From: Chloroflexota bacterium
Lineage (GTDB): Bacteria; Chloroflexota; Anaerolineae; Promineifilales; Promineifilaceae
DNA: 64,000 nucleotides
Assembly (NCBI GenBank): GCA_022616275.1
Contig: JAKEFB010000110.1
Coordinates: 1-64,000, forward strand
Reading direction: 5' to 3'
Shown: piece by piece, positions 38,992 through 48,125 of the stretch
Layout: every line of letters begins with the position of its first letter
Position numbering within the stretch: position 1 is the stretch's first letter
The notes under the pieces: generated by a model
Database searches by the model: none
Told to the model about the DNA's origin: nothing
The model's input: the letters and a program-made list of their open reading frames with translations, nothing else
Translations under genes and position numbers: made by a program

Positions 38992-41307
38992 CTATCCCAT
39001 TTCAAAATCTTCAACCGGCACGCCGGCCCGGGCCAGCAGCGAGATGGGCTGGGCCTTCTCCTGGGGAACGACGCTGACCCAGATGCCCCGGCCGTTGCGG
39101 CTGGTGGCAAAGCCATGATCGGACAGGGTAGCCATCGCCGGTTCGATCCACTCGCCAGGCAGGTGGAGCTTCAGGACGGCCTTCCAGCCAGCGCGACTGG
39201 CCAGTTCATGGGGTGGGCAATCGGCCGCCAGCCGGCCGCTCTCCAGAACCAGCACCCGGTCGGCCAGACCGACAATCTCGGACAGCCGGTGAGAGGAGAA
39301 AATGAGCGTCTTGCCGGCCGCTTTCAGCTCGGCCAGGAGGGTAAGAAAATCCTCGCGCGCCCCAGTGTCCAGATTAGAAGTCGGCTCGTCCAGCGCCAGG
39401 ATCGGCGGGTCGGCCAGCAGGGCCGTGGCCAGGGCCAGCCGCTGTTTCAAGCCGCCGGACAGGTCCCGCACCCGCTTGGCCTGGTACACGGCCAGCCCCA
39501 ACCGGGCCAGCAGGTCGCTCAGGCCGGCCGGCGACACTTTCTTCAGCCGGGCGTAAAAGCGCAGCGTTTCCATGACGGTCAGGTCGTCGTGAAAATTCAA
39601 TTCCTGGGGCACAAAGCCCACCGCCTGGCGGGCCTTCTTGCCCTGGTAGCGAACGTCGTAGCCGGCCAGGCGGACAGTTCCTTCAAAGGGCACAACGCCC
39701 AGCAGGCAACGCAGGGCCGTCGTCTTGCCGGCCCCGTTGGCCCCCCACAGGGCCACGGCTTCGCCGGCCTTGACCTCAAAAGAGAGGTGGTCCACGGCCG
39801 CCAGCTTACCAAAACGCTTGGTCAGATTTTGCACGTCAATCATCGGTTTCTCTCCACCAGTAGAGCCGGGCGCCGCCACCCGGGCCGGGCGTTTCGCCGG
39901 TTGGGCCGATAGGTTTGTCCAGCCCATCAGGCCCAGGGCCACGAGCAGCAAAGCAGCCACGGCCCACGGCAGCGACTGCGTTTCCGGCCGGGGCAGCGCC
40001 GGGGCGCCGGCCGGCCAGGCCGGAGCCATCGCCGGGCTGTCGTCAACCAACTTGGGCTGCGGCCGGACGAAGGGGAAGGCCCGGGCGGCAAAGTCCACGG
40101 CCTGGGCGGCCGGGCTAAAGATGAACAGGCGCAGCTCCGCTTTCCGGTCCAGCAGATCTTCAAAAAGCCGGTCGGCGTGGTAGGGAACGTCGCCAATGCC
40201 GTTGCCGTCGGCGTCATAGCCGGCGTAATCGCTCCAATAATTGCCCCGGCCGTCCACCGACCACCAGTTCTCGGCCATCCGGCCGCCGCCTTCGACGCTG
40301 ACCTGCTCCTGGTTATCCACAAAGCTGTTGCCGGTGAAATAGTTGTGCCGGACGGAAGGCAGCAGGCTCAGGCCAATGTCATTGTAGGCCAGGACGTTGT
40401 TCTCCACCCGGCCGACGCTGTCAATCTCGCGCGGTGAGTTGTCCAGGAAAATGCCGACGCGGTTGTCTAAAAAGACGTTGCCGCTGACCAGGGCGTCGTC
40501 CAGGTCCTTCATGCCCAGGCCGTAGCCGCTGGGGCCGCGATTGCCGGCCAGGAGATTGTTTTCCAGGCGCAGGCGGCGGCTGTACATCAGGAACACGCCG
40601 ACCGAGTTGTTCAAGAACCGGTTGCCGGCAATGGTGGCGTCGTCGCAGTACATGAAGTGCAGCCCGTAGCGGCTGTCGCTGACCTCATTGTTGGCAATGG
40701 TGAGCCGTTCGGAGTACCACAAGACGACGTCGCGCCCTTGGGCAATGTGGTTGTTTTCGATTCGCACGTCATTGCTGTACCAGACGCGGATAGCGTCGCC
40801 CCGCCGGGCTATGGGCAAATCCAGACTGTCAATGACGTTATCCCTGACCACGCTGCCCGGCGCTTGCTGCAAGTCAATACCAAACAGCGTTGCTTCCAGG
40901 CGGTTATTGGCCACGGTGACGCCGGCCGCTTCGACGACGACACCTGAATTTTCTTCGTCCAAAGAATCGCCGCTGTTGCGGACGACAAAACCTTGCAGCG
41001 CCGCGCCGGGGGCCGTGATGGTAACCACCGTTCCCCGGCCGCCTCCGTCTATGACCGGCCAATCGTGACCCACCAGCGTTACCCGCCGGTCTATCACTAC
41101 CGGGCCGGCGTAAGCGCCGCCGTAAACCTCCACGGTGTCGCCGTCCTGGGCCTGGGCCAGGGCCTCGTTTAAGGAGACAAAAGTGCCCTGAGGCGTCACC
41201 ACCCGGCCGCCTGGTTGGGCGGCGGTCGGGCGGGCCAGCCACACCAGCGCCGCCAGGCCGGCCAGCAAGAAAAGACGTGGAACGCCAATCCGCCAGGTGA
41301 GCATCAA
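38992..41307 (-). CDS. NosD-NosF fusion: periplasmic beta-helix joined to ABC ATPase
   Basis: 771 aa in one frame. Residues about 1-35 are a signal/anchor, 35-430 a right-handed beta-helix with NosD repeats (VVDNV-type NNRLEATLFGIDL, IAGNRFLNNSVGVFL), and about 450-475 a membrane helix (LPWAVAALLLVALGLMGW). From about 490 there is a complete NosF ATPase: Walker A GANGAGKTT, signature LSGGLKQRLALATAL, Walker B ILALDEPTSNLD, H-loop FSSHR. The membrane helix would put NosD outside and NosF inside. An internal ATG at 39843 (MIDVQNLTKR) has GGAGAG upstream, so free NosF could also be made. The fusion is unusual: nosD and nosF are usually separate. Confidence 0.9.
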   Translation of the reverse strand: MMLTWRIGVPRLFLLAGLAALVWLARPTAAQPGGRVVTPQGTFVSLNEALAQAQDGDTVEVYGGAYAGPVVIDRRVTLVGHDWPVIDGGGRGTVVTITAPGAALQGFVVRNSGDSLDEENSGVVVEAAGVTVANNRLEATLFGIDLQQAPGSVVRDNVIDSLDLPIARRGDAIRVWYSNDVRIENNHIAQGRDVVLWYSERLTIANNEVSDSRYGLHFMYCDDATIAGNRFLNNSVGVFLMYSRRLRLENNLLAGNRGPSGYGLGMKDLDDALVSGNVFLDNRVGIFLDNSPREIDSVGRVENNVLAYNDIGLSLLPSVRHNYFTGNSFVDNQEQVSVEGGGRMAENWWSVDGRGNYWSDYAGYDADGNGIGDVPYHADRLFEDLLDRKAELRLFIFSPAAQAVDFAARAFPFVRPQPKLVDDSPAMAPAWPAGAPALPRPETQSLPWAVAALLLVALGLMGWTNLSAQPAKRPARVAAPGSTGGEKPMIDVQNLTKRFGKLAAVDHLSFEVKAGEAVALWGANGAGKTTALRCLLGVVPFEGTVRLAGYDVRYQGKKARQAVGFVPQELNFHDDLTVMETLRFYARLKKVSPAGLSDLLARLGLAVYQAKRVRDLSGGLKQRLALATALLADPPILALDEPTSNLDTGAREDFLTLLAELKAAGKTLIFSSHRLSEIVGLADRVLVLESGRLAADCPPHELASRAGWKAVLKLHLPGEWIEPAMATLSDHGFATSRNGRGIWVSVVPQEKAQPISLLARAGVPVEDFEMG

Positions 41308-41972
41308 GAATTTCCGTTTTGGGCGGCCTCCACCAATGGCTTGTAGGCCCGGCGGTGGAAATAGAGGCCGGCCAGGATCAAGATGGAGGCCAGAACGGCC
41401 AGGTATAGGCCGCTATCCATCGAAGCAATCGTCTTAAACTGGCCCACCAGCCCTTCGCCCAGGATGGGCGGCACAAAAGGCTCAATGGCCCCGCTCAGGG
41501 CAGCGTGGGGGTCCAGGTTCAGGCCAAAGTTGCGCATCCAGTAATACATGTCGCCCAGGAAAATGGCCGGATAGAGCAGGGCCGGCAGGGCCAGGGCGGC
41601 CGCCCAGCGAGTGTGGACAAAGATAGCCGAGAGAATCAAGAGCGAGAGCACGCCAACGGCGAAGATACTTAACGAACGTTCCAGTTGGGCCGCCTCAGCC
41701 AACGGCCGCATGCCGATGTAATGGTTCAGACCGTCAATCTCCCGCACGTCGCCGATCATCCGGTTCACGTACACCTGGACCTCCAGGCCGCCCGGGTATT
41801 GCGGGGCCAGTAGCTTCATCCGCCAGTAAGGCTGAAAAATAGAGAGCAGCAGGCAAAAGGCGGCCAGGACCAGAAAGACGGTTGGTAACAGGTAACGCAG
41901 GTTATCTCTGGCCATTTCCTCGGCGGGCGCCCGAGGCCCGATAAAAGCTTTGAACGTTTTGGTCATCGTCAT
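41304..41972 (-). CDS. Polytopic membrane protein of the clade II nos locus (NosB-like?)
   Basis: 222 aa from ATG 41972, with AAAGGTGATGAG just upstream; the longer frame to 42050 consists of octamer repeats. Four to five membrane helices (LLPTVFLVLAAFCLLLSIF, LPALLYPAIFLGDMYYWM). It overlaps the NosD-NosF start by 4 bp. Position right after nosZ matches the unassigned membrane protein NosB of clade II loci; homology to NosB itself was not shown. Confidence 0.65.
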   Translation of the reverse strand: MTMTKTFKAFIGPRAPAEEMARDNLRYLLPTVFLVLAAFCLLLSIFQPYWRMKLLAPQYPGGLEVQVYVNRMIGDVREIDGLNHYIGMRPLAEAAQLERSLSIFAVGVLSLLILSAIFVHTRWAAALALPALLYPAIFLGDMYYWMRNFGLNLDPHAALSGAIEPFVPPILGEGLVGQFKTIASMDSGLYLAVLASILILAGLYFHRRAYKPLVEAAQNGNS

Positions 41973-41992
41973 CTCATCACCTTTAGCAAGTT

Positions 41993-42105
41993 GGCGAGTC
42001 TGCGAGTTTGCGAGTCTGCAAGTTTGCGAGTTTGCGGGTAGTTTGCCCACTTGATAGTTGCAGATTCGCGGTGACCTTTGGTCGCTACTTGCAGACTCGC
42101 CAACT
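41993..42105. repeat. Octamer array with inverse arm downstream of nosZ
   Basis: 41993-42040: GGCGAGTC, TGCGAGTT, TGCGAGTC, TGCAAGTT, TGCGAGTT, TGCGGGTA (6 x 8). A reverse arm ACTTGCAGACTCGCCAACT starts near 42088, next to the nosZ stop. It fills the whole gap between nosZ and the membrane-protein gene. Confidence 0.85.
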
Positions 42106-42110
42106 CTTCT

Positions 42111-44159
42111 TTATGGCTGCACCAGCAGGTAGCCTGTCATCTCCAGGTGCAGCGCCGAGCAGAACTCGGTGCAGTAGTAGGAGAAGACACCGTCCTGGGT
42201 GGCGTCGAATTCAATGGTGATCGATTCACCCGGCTCAATGCTCAGGTTGATGTTGTAACCGGGGATAGCAAAGCCGTGAGTGGCATCCCTGGCCCGCTCG
42301 ACGTTGGTGATGTGCCAGATGACGTGGTCGCCCTGCTTGATTTCGATCCGTTCCGGGGTGAAGTGGCTACGGACGGCCGTCATCCAGATTTCCACGGTGT
42401 CGCCGTTTCGCTCGATCCGCTCCTGGCCAAGCTGGGCGGCGGTGGGGTCAACGGACTGGCTGTGCGGGTCCCAACCAATTTCGGGGTAGACTTCCCAGGC
42501 CTGGAGCTTGTCGGCCTTGATGATCTGGGCGTAATGCGGTTCGCCAACGCCGATAGGCATGTCGTACAACAGTTGCAGGTTATCGCCTGGCTGGGAAATA
42601 TCTATCAACTGGAAGTTCTGCGGCAGCAGCGGGCCGACGTTCAGGAAGCGGTCTACCGACCACTTGTTCAGGGAGACCAGGTAATTGCCGTCCGGGCTGG
42701 CCGTGTCACCTTCGGCCGTCACCAGGTGGCCGATGTTGTAATGGACCGATTCTTTGGCCACCAGCGCCCAGCCGGGATCGCTGTTCAGTTCGTCGTACGG
42801 GCCGCCCAGGCTCCAGCGGGCCACGGCGCTGTCGAGGAAGAGGCTGGTGTAGGCGTAACCCTGGTTGTCAAACTGGGTGTGCAGCGGCCCCAGGCCCAGT
42901 TCCACCTGCGCCTCCATGACGTCGTCAAAGTTGAGAATGGGCACGCCGTAGTCGTCGGTTTCCAAGTTGCCGGCCTCAATGGCGGCCTGGATCTTGGCAA
43001 AGCTGTAGACGGTCACGTGCGGGTCGAGCTTGCCGGCGACGACCATGTACTCGCCACCCGGGGTCACGTCCACACCGTGGGGGCTCTTTGGTTCGGGGGC
43101 AAAGTAGAGCAGCCCCTCGTCAATGGCGGTTTCCAGTGGGATGACGTTGAAGCCGTTGACCTCGACGACGTTCCCGGCCGCCGCCACCTCGGCCGCCCTG
43201 TCCAGGTTGAAGATGTGCAGGTAGTCCATGTCTCGCTGGGTGGTGCTGGCTTCAAATGGCGGGTTACCCAGCTCAATACCCCCTGTACCCATCTCTGTGT
43301 TGATGGAGTTGCAGAAGACCCAGCCCTCGCTGACCTTCTTGCCGGCGTCGCACAGGTCTTGCCAGTAGGGGGGCAGCTCCATGGCAAACGATTCCTCGGG
43401 GTTAATCCGGCCGGTTTCGCGGTCAAATTTCCAGAAAGTGACCAGGCCCCGGTAATCTTCGGCGTAACCTTCCAGCGAGGCGTACTCCCAGCCCAGCGGC
43501 GCAGCGTACTGGCCACCCTCGACTACCCACTCGGTATTAGGGGTGACAAACGTACCGCCGTGGTCGTTGATGGCCACTGGGTTCTTGAGGATCTGCTTGG
43601 TCTCGAAGTCGCGCAGGTCAATGACCGCAACCCGGCTGTTGGCCTTGTCGCCGATGAACAGGAACTGGCCGTCGTACTCCCCGTTCGTCTCGCTCAGGGC
43701 CGGGTGGTGCGTATCGGCCCAGGTTACGGGCTGGCCGTTGATATCGCCGCCGGCCAGTATGTCCATCGTGGACTCAGCCCCATAGCCCCAGCCCTGCCAC
43801 GGTTCCGGCGTGAAAACGGCGATGACTTTCAGCAAGCGCATGGAAGGCAGACCAACCACGAGCACCTGGCCGGAGTGGCCACCGGAGCCGAAGAGAACGT
43901 ATTCGTCCAATTGGCCGGTGGGCATGTAGGTCTTGAGGGCGGCGACCACGTCGTCGGGGGTCAGGCCCCTTGCCTGGGCAATGGCGGCCGCGTCGCCGGA
44001 GAGCGTCGTGTCGCCGGGCCGGGTAGCTTCAAGGGCGGCCACCTCTTCCTCACTACTGTTGGGGCGCTGGATGATAAAAACTACCGCCGCCAGGACCACA
44101 ATGACGATCAACGCCACCACGGCTATTGGTAAATATTTTTGTGCTCGTTCGTTTTGCAT
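42111..44159 (-). CDS. nosZ: Nitrous-oxide reductase, Sec-type (clade II)
   Basis: Reduces N2O to N2. 682 aa with an N-terminal membrane anchor (YLPIAVVALIVIVVLAAVVF) and no twin-arginine motif, which marks the Sec-dependent clade II. CuZ ligands: ADTHHPALSETNGEYDG, SPHGVDVTPGGEYMVVAG, and further histidines such as GPLHTQFD. C-terminal CuA cupredoxin: HGFAIPGYN and YYCTEFCSALHLEMTGY, with both Cys, His and Met present. Full length and intact. First gene of the nos run; a palindrome and inverted heptamer arrays lie upstream. Confidence 0.96.
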   Translation of the reverse strand: MQNERAQKYLPIAVVALIVIVVLAAVVFIIQRPNSSEEEVAALEATRPGDTTLSGDAAAIAQARGLTPDDVVAALKTYMPTGQLDEYVLFGSGGHSGQVLVVGLPSMRLLKVIAVFTPEPWQGWGYGAESTMDILAGGDINGQPVTWADTHHPALSETNGEYDGQFLFIGDKANSRVAVIDLRDFETKQILKNPVAINDHGGTFVTPNTEWVVEGGQYAAPLGWEYASLEGYAEDYRGLVTFWKFDRETGRINPEESFAMELPPYWQDLCDAGKKVSEGWVFCNSINTEMGTGGIELGNPPFEASTTQRDMDYLHIFNLDRAAEVAAAGNVVEVNGFNVIPLETAIDEGLLYFAPEPKSPHGVDVTPGGEYMVVAGKLDPHVTVYSFAKIQAAIEAGNLETDDYGVPILNFDDVMEAQVELGLGPLHTQFDNQGYAYTSLFLDSAVARWSLGGPYDELNSDPGWALVAKESVHYNIGHLVTAEGDTASPDGNYLVSLNKWSVDRFLNVGPLLPQNFQLIDISQPGDNLQLLYDMPIGVGEPHYAQIIKADKLQAWEVYPEIGWDPHSQSVDPTAAQLGQERIERNGDTVEIWMTAVRSHFTPERIEIKQGDHVIWHITNVERARDATHGFAIPGYNINLSIEPGESITIEFDATQDGVFSYYCTEFCSALHLEMTGYLLVQP

Positions 44160-44179
44160 TTTCTTAACCTCCAGGTTGA

Positions 44180-44214
44180 AAGCTGTAAGCTGTTAGCTAT
44201 AAGCTGTAAGCTGC
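44180..44214. repeat. Heptamer array (5 x 7) upstream of nosZ
   Basis: AAGCTGT, AAGCTGT, TAGCTAT, AAGCTGT, AAGCTGC, 20 bp before the nosZ start. It is the inverse partner of the array at 44382-44409. Confidence 0.85.
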
Positions 44215-44262
44215 CGGCTATGACTATTTTGGTGGAGTGTAAGGCAAAACGAAGCGGCCTTC

Positions 44263-44278
44263 TTTGCGCTGGCGCAAA
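44263..44278. promoter_or_regulatory. TTTGCGC-TG-GCGCAAA palindrome upstream of nosZ
   Basis: Perfect 7-bp arms, 104-119 bp before the nosZ start, within the region bracketed by inverted heptamer arrays. It is a candidate regulator site; it does not match Fnr or the TGAC-N4-GTCA boxes. Confidence 0.45.
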
Positions 44279-44381
44279 TTCGTTGAACAAATGGCCAAAT
44301 GAGGCGAATGGCGCGATAATTTGCGGGGTTCGTTTGTATTATTTGTTTGCTGAAGTGGGCTGCGGCCCGCCACGAATGAAA

Positions 44382-44409
44382 CAGCTTATAGCTTATCGCT
44401 GACAGCTAT
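44382..44409. repeat. Heptamer array (4 x 7), inverse of 44180-44214
   Basis: CAGCTTA, TAGCTTA, TCGCTGA, CAGCTAT, just before the MOSC gene. With the array at 44180 it brackets 167 bp that hold the divergent nosZ and MOSC promoters. Confidence 0.82.
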
Positions 44410-44433
44410 TTACTTAAGGAGAAGCAGCCAAAG

Positions 44434-44988
44434 ATGAGCCAACATTTGACCGTAGAGGAGCTTGATACGAAACTGCCCTGGATTTGCCAGTCGCCCCGCG
44501 ACACCGGCCGGCTGGAGATGATTGTCGCCCGGCCGGCCGAGGGAGAGCGGGTGGTCCAGGAGGTGGCCGAGTTGAGCCTGGAGGGATTGGTGGGTGACAA
44601 TTGGCTGGCACGCGGCAGCCGGCGCACGGCCGATGGGACAGCCCACCCGGAGATGCAAATCACCCTCATGAACGCCAGGGCTATTGAGGCGATTGCCCAG
44701 GAACGCGAGCGCTGGCCGCTGGCCGGCGACCAGCTCTTCGTGGACCTGGACCTGAGCATGGACAACCTGCCACCGGGACGGCAGATCGCCATCGGCACGG
44801 CCGTGCTGGAGATTACAGCGATGCTGCACAGCGGCTGCAACAAGTTCTCCGGCCGCTTCGGCCAGGAGGCGCTCCGCTGGGTCAACTCCCGCGAGGGCCG
44901 CGCGCTGCGTCTGCGCGGTGTTTATGCCCGCGTCGTCCAGCCCGGCGTGATCCGGCCGGGAGACCTGGTTGTAATGAAGAGGTCATGA
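44434..44988 (+). CDS. MOSC-domain protein
   Basis: 184 aa. MOSC core: SLEGLVGDNWLARG, ITLMNARAIEAI, LPPGRQIAIGTAVLEITAML, and conserved Cys in HSGCNKFSGRFG. MOSC proteins bind molybdopterin or carry sulfur from the C-terminal cysteine region; stand-alone ones include the YiiM type. AAGGAG lies upstream. It overlaps the next gene by ATGA. A link to the Mo/W enzyme FDH is possible but distant. Confidence 0.85.
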   Translation: MSQHLTVEELDTKLPWICQSPRDTGRLEMIVARPAEGERVVQEVAELSLEGLVGDNWLARGSRRTADGTAHPEMQITLMNARAIEAIAQERERWPLAGDQLFVDLDLSMDNLPPGRQIAIGTAVLEITAMLHSGCNKFSGRFGQEALRWVNSREGRALRLRGVYARVVQPGVIRPGDLVVMKRS

Positions 44989-45932
44989 TGAATAAGCGCG
45001 AGCTGATCCTGAGCCTGGTGAATGGGGACGAAATCCCTGACCATGTACCGGCGGCGTTCTTTCTGCACTTTGACCCGCAGTACCACCGCGGCCAGGCGGC
45101 CGTGGACAAACACCTGGCGTTCTTCCGCTACACCGGGATGGACTTCGTTAAGATCCAGTACGAACACCCGGTTTCTCCCCGGCCGGAGATCGAGCGCCCG
45201 GAAGATTGGGCCAGGCTGCCGCGCCACGACGAGGCGTTCTTCGCCGAGCCGCTGAAGGTAGTCGAGGGGCTGGTCAAGGCAGCCAAAGCAGAAGCGTTGG
45301 TGCTGGTGACGTTGTATTCGCCCTTCATGTGGGCCAGCCAGATTGCCGGCGACCAGCGGCTCACCCGGCACGTCCAGGAAAATCTGGCTATGGTCCAGCG
45401 CGGGATGGAGGCCATTACCGAGAGTGTGCGGAGTTTCGTACGGGCCTGTATCCGGCTGGGGGTGGATGGCTTTTATGCCTCGACCCAGGGAGGAGAAAGC
45501 CATCGCTTCGCCGACGTGGGCCTGTTTGAGGCCTGCGTCAAGCCCTACGATCTGTCCATTATGGAGGAGATTGACCGGGCCTGCATTTTCAACATCCTGC
45601 ACATTTGTGACTACCACGGCGGTTACGACGACCTGACCCGTTTCCTGGACTATCCTGGGCACGTGGTCAACACTCCCTTGCAGGTGGGTAAACGACGTTT
45701 TACTCCCCGAGAGGTGGCAACCCTGTTTAACCGGCCGACCATGGGTGGGCTGGAGCGCACCGGCGTCATTGCCACCGGCAATCCTGAGGAGGTCCGGGCG
45801 GCGGCCGGGGCTGTGCTGGCCGAGGCGCCGGAGCGTTTTATCCTGGCGGCCGATTGCACCGTGCCATCAGACACGCCCTGGGATAACCTGCGGGTGGCGA
45901 TTGAAACGGTCCATGAGCACCGCCGTATCTGA
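44985..45932 (+). CDS. Uroporphyrinogen-decarboxylase-family protein
   Basis: 315 aa, URO-D fold (TIM barrel). Seen: MNKRELILSLVNGDEIPDHV at the N-terminus, FFRYTGMDFVKIQYEHPV, DGFYASTQGGESHRF, YDLSIMEEID, and GGLERTGVIATGNPEEV. HemE catalytic Arg/Asp signatures are not evident; such proteins are more often corrinoid-dependent methyltransferase-like or uncharacterised. Coupled to the MOSC gene. Confidence 0.8.
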   Translation: MMNKRELILSLVNGDEIPDHVPAAFFLHFDPQYHRGQAAVDKHLAFFRYTGMDFVKIQYEHPVSPRPEIERPEDWARLPRHDEAFFAEPLKVVEGLVKAAKAEALVLVTLYSPFMWASQIAGDQRLTRHVQENLAMVQRGMEAITESVRSFVRACIRLGVDGFYASTQGGESHRFADVGLFEACVKPYDLSIMEEIDRACIFNILHICDYHGGYDDLTRFLDYPGHVVNTPLQVGKRRFTPREVATLFNRPTMGGLERTGVIATGNPEEVRAAAGAVLAEAPERFILAADCTVPSDTPWDNLRVAIETVHEHRRI

Positions 45933-46033
45933 CAAGATTTAAGCTCGATATTTGAGCGCAAAAGCGAGAAGTTGCCCGCGAACTGATCACACGGCCGAAA
46001 CCATGCTAGGCCACAGCGTCTTTTCTGCCTGAA

Positions 46034-46834
46034 TCAGCGTCCCACTTTGATTACGGGCACATCCCCTACCCGTGTTGCCTGCATCGCTTCAATTGCCTCG
46101 GCCGGTAACGCCACCCGTTCCCGCACCATCCGCCGCGCCTGCTCCGGGTCACGACCGCTAATCGCTGCCAGCGCCGTCTCAAAATAACTCCGCTCCCGCC
46201 GCTTGGCTTCCGCCAGCGTCATCGTCTCATCTTCCCAGTAGCGCAGCTTACGCAGCGGCAGCAACGGCCGGGCCAGTAGTTGCAGCACCCGGTTGTGGCT
46301 GGCGTCAAAAATCGCCTGTACCACTTCCCGGCCGCTGGCCCAAAACCGTTCCCTTTCGCTTTCCGGCAGCTTATCGGCCGGCCACCACGCCGTCAGGATT
46401 TCGTCTATCACCGCCAGGTTACGCTCCGCCAGTTCGCGCAGGGCCGCTATCTCCTCGTCCGTCGCCGCCACCGCCGCCAGGGCGCACACCTCCGGCAGAA
46501 TCACCTGCTCAAACTGCTCCACGTCCCACACCGTCGCCCCCATCCGGCGCAGGGCCAGCAGCAGGGCGTCGCTGAACGCTTCCAGAGGCGAGCCGGTGAC
46601 GAAGACACCCCGGCCGTGCTGTGCCTCCACCAACCCCTGGGCAATCAACATCCGCGTCGCATCCCGTACCACCGCCCGGCTGACGCCAAACTGGGCCGAC
46701 AGTTCCGGCTCGGTCGGCAGGGCCTCGCCCGCCTGCCACTCGCCGGCCAGGATAGACTCTTTGACGGCCGAAGCCACCTGCTCGGCCAGCGTCTCCTTTT
46801 TAACCGTTTGCGAGAAGCGAGGCTTGCTGTTCAT
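46034..46834 (-). CDS. GntR-family regulator, FadR/FCD type
   Basis: 266 aa. Winged HTH (ESILAGEWQAGEALPTEPEL, FGVSRAVVRDATRMLIAQGL) then an FCD effector domain of six helices with possible metal ligands (RNLAVIDEIL, FDASHNRVLQLL). It starts inside the MFS gene (35-bp overlap) and is cotranscribed with it. The palindrome upstream of the MFS gene is the probable operator, so it would autoregulate the pair in response to the transporter substrate. Confidence 0.9.
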   Translation of the reverse strand: MNSKPRFSQTVKKETLAEQVASAVKESILAGEWQAGEALPTEPELSAQFGVSRAVVRDATRMLIAQGLVEAQHGRGVFVTGSPLEAFSDALLLALRRMGATVWDVEQFEQVILPEVCALAAVAATDEEIAALRELAERNLAVIDEILTAWWPADKLPESERERFWASGREVVQAIFDASHNRVLQLLARPLLPLRKLRYWEDETMTLAEAKRRERSYFETALAAISGRDPEQARRMVRERVALPAEAIEAMQATRVGDVPVIKVGR

Positions 46835-48122
46835 TGTGACGTTCCCGGTGCATCCGGTTCACTTCAACCTGGACGAAGAGGAATAATGATACCACCAAGA
46901 GCGCGCCGGCCACAATCCAGACCAGGGGAATGGAGCCGTGCTCGGCCAGGTAGCCCAGCCCGGCGCTGCCCAGGAAACCCCCGGTGTAACTTGCCAGCGA
47001 AAAGATGGAAAGCATCGAGGAACGATGGCTGGCTGGAATCTCCTGGTTGACCAGGGTACTCACCGGCGAGTTGAGAATGCCCACGTTCAGGTAGACCAGC
47101 CAGAAAAGGGCAACGGCCGTCCACTGGTTCGTCTGCAGCGCCAGGGTGATCAGCATCGCCCCCTGGATGCCCTGGAAGACGGCCGCCATCAGGCCATAGC
47201 GCTGGCGCAGCAGCCGGCCGAGCGGCGTCGCCAGCAAATTGCCCACCATCGCCACCAGGAAATTGCCGGCCATCACCGCCCCAAAAAAGAGGGTATTCTC
47301 GGCCGCGCCCTCCACCAGCCGGGCAAAGTGCGGCTGCCAGAAACTCTCCATGCTGCTCAGAGCCGCCCCGGCCGCCAGCGACGTACCCAGCAGTATCACA
47401 AAAGTGCTGTTCTGCCGGCTCAGGCCAACGGCATCCTTGATCATCACCGGAACCTGCCGAATCGCCTGCCGCCAACCGGCCGTGCCATCCCCCGCCGCCG
47501 GCCGCTCCTCTAGTATCAGCCAGGCCGCCGCCAGCAGCAAGAGAATATCCAGGGCAACGGCAAAGACAATCGGCACGGAGAGGGGAGTCAGCACGACCGT
47601 GCCATCGGCCGGCAGTCCGCCAAAGAAGCGCGGAATTAGCCCCGCCAGCAGCGTGCCGCCGCCCAGGGCCAGCGTCGAAAACGTGCCGGCGTGGGCCAGC
47701 GACGGCTGGATGTTTATCCCCGGTTCGGCCGCCTGCACACTGTCCACAAACCAGGCGTCCAGCGCACCCGACGAGAGCGCCCTGGCAAGGCCCGCCAGCA
47801 GCCAGGCCAGCAGAAAGGCGGGGAAGGAAAAGGCAAAGAGAAAGACCACGCCGGAAAGCAGCATAAAGCTGTAGGCCAGGAGTGTCACTCGTTTCCGGCC
47901 AATGGCGTCCGCCAGCCCGCCCGTTGGCACTTCCAGCAGCACCACCGCCAGGGAATAACCGCCCATCAGCAGGCCAATCTGGAACAGGTTAACGCCCCGG
48001 CTCTCCATGAGCAGCACCACCAGCACCGCCCGCATGGCCGTCGCCAGCCAGAACAGGGACAAAATCAGGTAATAGGTTCGTTGAATTTGTTTGACTGTGT
48101 TCATCTCAATTTCACACATCAT
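46800..48122 (-). CDS. Major facilitator superfamily transporter
   Basis: 440 aa, twelve predicted membrane helices. MFS signature loop GGLADAIGRKRVTLLAYSFM between helices 2 and 3, and the repeat in the second half. ATG 48104 (MNTVKQIQ) is a possible alternative start. Substrate unknown. It forms an operon with the GntR regulator. Confidence 0.88.
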   Translation of the reverse strand: MMCEIEMNTVKQIQRTYYLILSLFWLATAMRAVLVVLLMESRGVNLFQIGLLMGGYSLAVVLLEVPTGGLADAIGRKRVTLLAYSFMLLSGVVFLFAFSFPAFLLAWLLAGLARALSSGALDAWFVDSVQAAEPGINIQPSLAHAGTFSTLALGGGTLLAGLIPRFFGGLPADGTVVLTPLSVPIVFAVALDILLLLAAAWLILEERPAAGDGTAGWRQAIRQVPVMIKDAVGLSRQNSTFVILLGTSLAAGAALSSMESFWQPHFARLVEGAAENTLFFGAVMAGNFLVAMVGNLLATPLGRLLRQRYGLMAAVFQGIQGAMLITLALQTNQWTAVALFWLVYLNVGILNSPVSTLVNQEIPASHRSSMLSIFSLASYTGGFLGSAGLGYLAEHGSIPLVWIVAGALLVVSLFLFVQVEVNRMHRERHNEQQASLLANG

Positions 48123-48125
48123 GTC

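Noticed and set aside
41973..42050. N-terminal extension of the NosB-like protein (QTCRLANSQTRQLAK)
   Set aside because: It is encoded by octamer repeats; ATG 41972 has a better ribosome-binding context.
42078..44132. Very long plus-strand open frame opposite nosZ
   Set aside because: It is the antisense shadow of nosZ; its composition is unlike a protein, while the minus strand has all NosZ motifs.
44985..45932. HemE (true uroporphyrinogen decarboxylase)
   Set aside because: The HemE N-terminal and catalytic Arg/Asp signatures are not evident and no heme genes are nearby.
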